DNA of 64,000 nt, taken from positions 62,001 through 126,000 of the forward strand of contig NZ_FOGL01000004.1 in assembly GCF_900111195.1 (NCBI RefSeq), in the 5' to 3' direction. The position numbers and the translations under genes were made by a program. The notes beneath the pieces were generated by a model, which made no database searches, was not told the DNA's origin, and saw nothing but the letters and a program-made list of their open reading frames with translations. Source of the DNA: Gracilibacillus ureilyticus. GTDB lineage: Bacteria > Bacillota > Bacilli > Bacillales > Amphibacillaceae. This document shows, in pieces, positions 61,562 through 64,000 of the stretch. Every line of letters starts with the position of its first letter. Within the stretch, counting starts at the first letter, position 1.

Positions 61562-61651
61562 ATGTTCCCTACGCTGGTTCTAACCAGATCAGGTTCTAAG
61601 GGTCAGTATCTTATGGATACAATCTCAACTGGCAACACCAGTCCCCCTACA
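61562..61651 (-). promoter_or_regulatory. TPP riboswitch (THI element)
   Basis: On the minus strand the aptamer carries the conserved boxes: GGGGG...CTGGT, TTGAGA, ACTGACCCTTAGAACCTGAT and GGTTAGAACCAGCGTAGGGA. These are the TPP-binding pyrimidine and pyrophosphate helices. It controls the whole importer-TatD operon by attenuation. Confidence 0.96.
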
Positions 61652-61855
61652 TTTTCCTATCATAATTCATACTTTATTACTTTGACATAAAACAACGAAT
61701 AGTTCAAGTTTTTTAACAGGGAAAGCAATTATCTTGCACAAATTATTTATAGTTTGTTATCATGGCAAATGTCTTGAAATTGAGATAGTGCATATTTCTC
61801 TTTCAAAAAGACAATATATACTATCAAGATTTAAAAAGAAGGGAAGTTTGAATAA

Positions 61856-62452
61856 ATGGTTAAAGTAGCAGTAATTTATTACAGCTCGACAGGAACAAAC
61901 TATCAGCTTGCTAATTGGGCTGCAGAAGCAGCTAAAGAATCAGGAGCAGAGGTAAAGGTAGTTCGTACAGAAGAATTAGCCCCAGAAGCTGCAATTAACT
62001 CGAATGAAGCATGGAAAAAACATGTAGAAGAAACGAAGGATGTGCCCGTAGCAACTTCAGATGACATTGAATGGGCAGATGCCATTATTTTCAGTATGCC
62101 GACAAGATTTGGCAGTGTACCATCCCAGATGAAACAGTTCATTGATTCACAAGGTGGCTTGTGGGCGACAGGAAAAACAGCCAATAAAGTTGTCACTGCA
62201 ATGTCTTCTGCATCTAACTCACACGGTGGCCAGGAAGCAACATTATTAAATTTCTATACTACAATGATGCATTGGGGTACAATTATCGTAGCACCTGGAT
62301 ATACCGATGATAGTGCATATGCGGCTGGCGGAAACCCTTACGGAACAAGTGTGACACAGGGTCAGGATGGATCCATGGTTGAAAATGTTGAGAATGCAGT
62401 TAAACACCAGGCAAGACGTGTTGTTGAAGTAGCAACCAAAATTCATGGTTAA
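61856..62452 (+). CDS. wrbA: WrbA-type NAD(P)H:quinone oxidoreductase
   Basis: 198 aa. Flavodoxin-like FMN fold: VIYYSSTGTNYQLANW (phosphate loop), FSMPTRFGSVPSQMKQF, and SSASNSHGGQEATLLNFYTTMMHWG, the WrbA-specific block. It carries out two-electron reduction of quinones, protecting against redox cycling. Own ribosome site (AAGGGAAG) and a strong terminator. Monogenic. Confidence 0.95.
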   Translation: MVKVAVIYYSSTGTNYQLANWAAEAAKESGAEVKVVRTEELAPEAAINSNEAWKKHVEETKDVPVATSDDIEWADAIIFSMPTRFGSVPSQMKQFIDSQGGLWATGKTANKVVTAMSSASNSHGGQEATLLNFYTTMMHWGTIIVAPGYTDDSAYAAGGNPYGTSVTQGQDGSMVENVENAVKHQARRVVEVATKIHG

Positions 62453-62506
62453 TAAATAATCCGAAATCAACATAAGACTGGAACATAACCAGCTAAAATA
62501 GTAAAG

Positions 62507-62546
62507 ATGGATTCAGGCAAAAACATTCGCCCGGATCCATTTTTTG
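62507..62546 (+). terminator. Terminator of wrbA
   Basis: ATGGATTCAGGC/GCCCGGATCCAT stem followed by TTTTTTG. Confidence 0.9.
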
Positions 62547-62650
62547 TTGATTAATTTCTACTATCTGTAACTTATTAAAGAGACTTAGCAGTCCGGAATC
62601 CTCTAAATGCCTTGATTTCAAATCGCGATGTTCCCGAAGCAGTCTGTATC

Positions 62651-63631
62651 CTAGAAGGATAACTCTGTCTCAAGGTAACTGTTCAATCTAACAAAGTTAC
62701 CAGGCGGATAAAAATCAAATGTTATATCCGCCAGTTCACCTGACAGAACAAGTTTTCCATCTGGTTGCATTAAAGTCATCGCAGCAATTGATTGTCCGTC
62801 ACCCTTTTTAATCGCATCAATAACTTTTGAAATTTCTTTACTGTCTTTCGTGTCTAATAATATATTATTTCCAACTGATATCTGAACGCTGGAGTATTGT
62901 TGGAAAGGTATAATAATTTCCGATAATTTTATTTCTGCTACTTGGAACGATGTTGTATCTTCTCCATTATCACAACCAACTAAATCAAAGGATATGGTTT
63001 GCTGATCTTTTAGATAGTATTCAAATTGATCACAAGTGAACTGGGTTATTCGATTATCTTTAGAACCATATTGATCCTCAGATGCATCAACTAATACATT
63101 TATTTGATCATTTTTATAGGAATAGGTATAAAATATCGGATCACCTTCAACCGTGTACTGAACCATTCTCATTTGCTGGTCTTCTTCCGTTTGAATTGCC
63201 TGAAGTAACAATTCAAGCTGAATTGCGTTTTCTATTCCATCATGTTGAATAATAACGTCATATGTGTCATCAACTACTCTTTTTATATCTAATGCAGTGC
63301 TTTGTCCAGGATAAGATTCTTGCACAGTGCCATGAGTAACTTCCACTTTTTCGCCAATATGAAAATTCGTCGCTGAACTAATTGATTCTAAGTGGAAATT
63401 AATAGCATTACCTGCTTTTTCATTCGCTTCTTCAATAGGTATAGATGAAAATGGCTGATATATTTTTTTCTCGACTACCATTACTTGTTCTTCGTTCACT
63501 TCTGCTATATAACCCGTCATCGTGCTGGTTCTAGTATGTTCATCTGATTGTCCAGATTGCCCGTCTTCATTCTGATTACTCGTTCCACATGCAACAAGAA
63601 ATAAAAACATGATACTATACAGATATTTCAT
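62651..63631 (-). CDS. Lipoprotein of unknown function
   Basis: 326 aa from ATG 63631. Lipoprotein signal FLFLVAC with Cys at about 15, then a Gln/Asp/Ser-rich linker. The mature part is acidic, with two similar halves: a first region TGYIAEVNEEQVMVVEK resembling small beta domains, and a C-terminal region ADITFDFYPPGNFVRLNSYLE. I do not recognise the family. Faces away from wrbA; no operon partner is visible. Confidence 0.75.
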   Translation of the reverse strand: MKYLYSIMFLFLVACGTSNQNEDGQSGQSDEHTRTSTMTGYIAEVNEEQVMVVEKKIYQPFSSIPIEEANEKAGNAINFHLESISSATNFHIGEKVEVTHGTVQESYPGQSTALDIKRVVDDTYDVIIQHDGIENAIQLELLLQAIQTEEDQQMRMVQYTVEGDPIFYTYSYKNDQINVLVDASEDQYGSKDNRITQFTCDQFEYYLKDQQTISFDLVGCDNGEDTTSFQVAEIKLSEIIIPFQQYSSVQISVGNNILLDTKDSKEISKVIDAIKKGDGQSIAAMTLMQPDGKLVLSGELADITFDFYPPGNFVRLNSYLETELSF

Positions 63632-63749
63632 ACAATCACCCGACCTTTTTATCTTTATAGTCGAACTCAAAATAAAAAAGTTACAAGGAATTCCCTTACT
63701 TGGGTGCTACTAAAAGTTCATTCACAAAAATTCTCATAAACAAAATGAA

Positions 63750-63777
63750 AACCACTAGTCTATCTCGACTAATGGTT
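63750..63777 (-). terminator. Terminator of the zinc-binding protein gene
   Basis: On the minus strand AACCATTAGTC/GACTAGTGGTT (one G-T pair) with a 6-nt loop, then TTTTC; 7 bp after the stop. Confidence 0.75.
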
Positions 63778-63784
63778 TCTCCAA

Positions 63785-64000
63785 TTAATATTCCAATGCC
63801 TTTTCTAATACTTCCAAGTTTCGCTCCATTAATGTAAAGTATGTTTCGCCATTATCTATATCTTTTTCAGTTAAGATAGACAAATTATGCAATTCCAGAG
63901 ATTCGACATCCGCTTCATCCTGAATTACCTGCGCAACCTTTGGCTCGACATTCTGCTCAAAAAGCAAATATTGAATACCACTTGTTCCAACATGTTCAAT
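63785..64000 (-). CDS. C-terminal end of a ZnuA/AdcA-type metal-binding lipoprotein (cut by window edge)
   Basis: The last 71 codons are visible, reading through the edge in frame: GTSGIQYLLFEQNVEPKVAQ, VIQDEADVESLELHNL, and TYFTLMERNLEVLEKAL. This is the conserved C-terminal part of zinc (or manganese) ABC transporter substrate-binding proteins of the ZnuA family. The metal-binding His residues lie beyond the window. Which metal is bound cannot be told here. Confidence 0.85.
   Translation of the reverse strand: MEHVGTSGIQYLLFEQNVEPKVAQVIQDEADVESLELHNLSILTEKDIDNGETYFTLMERNLEVLEKALEY

Noticed and set aside
1-64000. tRNA or rRNA genes
   Set aside because: No cloverleaf with a GTTCRANNC arm or rRNA-like block was recognised by eye on either strand.

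Overview
This is a low-GC Gram-positive chromosome segment, most likely from a moderately halophilic or halotolerant Bacillaceae (Gracilibacillus/Virgibacillus/Oceanobacillus-like). Grounds: strong AGGAGG ribosome binding sites, B. subtilis-type Fnr and GlnR boxes, homologues of YkuI, YetA, YesS, YesU and YdbC, a BCCT osmolyte transporter, and long dispersed repeats. The genus is inference; no rRNA is present.

Layout. 1-755: 5' end of narG (nitrate reductase) behind an Fnr box. 914-14013: a minus-strand cyclic-di-GMP block (MHYT-EAL protein, PEP-binding protein, solute-binding lipoprotein overlapping a membrane GGDEF protein, PAS-GAF-GGDEF-EAL protein, PAS-GGDEF protein). 14302-17660: uspA-sulP pair and an isolated holin-endolysin cassette. 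17973-22884 (plus strand): BCCT transporter, DsbA/FrnE-like protein, chemotaxis receptor. 22957-23726: inverted-repeat element. 23746-41939: a minus-strand pectin/rhamnogalacturonan island with a YesS-like regulator, GH106-like hydrolase, SGNH esterase, YetA, an oligosaccharide ABC importer, YesU/YesL-like proteins, a beta-propeller protein, and an AraC regulator with sugar isomerase and Gfo/Idh dehydrogenase. 41991-44807: a complete ISL3-family element with an 8-bp target duplication and a passenger gene. 45025-45340: a short mosaic copy of the repeat. 45347-51920: YkuI-like protein, glnA with two GlnR/TnrA boxes, PC4-like YdbC, an SSS symporter with small partner, and a luciferase-like flavoprotein. 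52041-56274: copper-A genes. 56344-64000: DUF218 protein, nuclease, a TPP-riboswitch thiamine-precursor operon ending in a TatD-like gene, wrbA, a lipoprotein, and the 3' end of a zinc-binding lipoprotein gene.

Most interesting system: 52041-56274. An operon for a ba3-like (B-family) heme-copper enzyme has subunits IIa, II and I, a Sco protein and a His-rich membrane protein. Subunit I keeps all metal-ligand histidines, but the tyrosine normally cross-linked to a CuB histidine is asparagine (Asn237), and a second proton-path tyrosine is isoleucine (Ile244). This fits a CuA-dependent nitric oxide reductase better than an oxygen reductase. A separate CuA-site lipoprotein is divergently transcribed, and the shared promoter region has an Fnr-like box and a perfect 9+9 palindrome. 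With Fnr-controlled narG in the same window, this suggests anaerobic nitrate/NO respiration.

Other notable points: the IS carries an unknown passenger gene, a mini-YopX-like ORF and a degenerate internal end, and landed 51 bp upstream of an AraC regulator; the repeat copies are mosaics of exact blocks; a solute-binding lipoprotein is translationally coupled to a diguanylate cyclase; and a TatD-like hydrolase sits at the end of the TPP-controlled operon.
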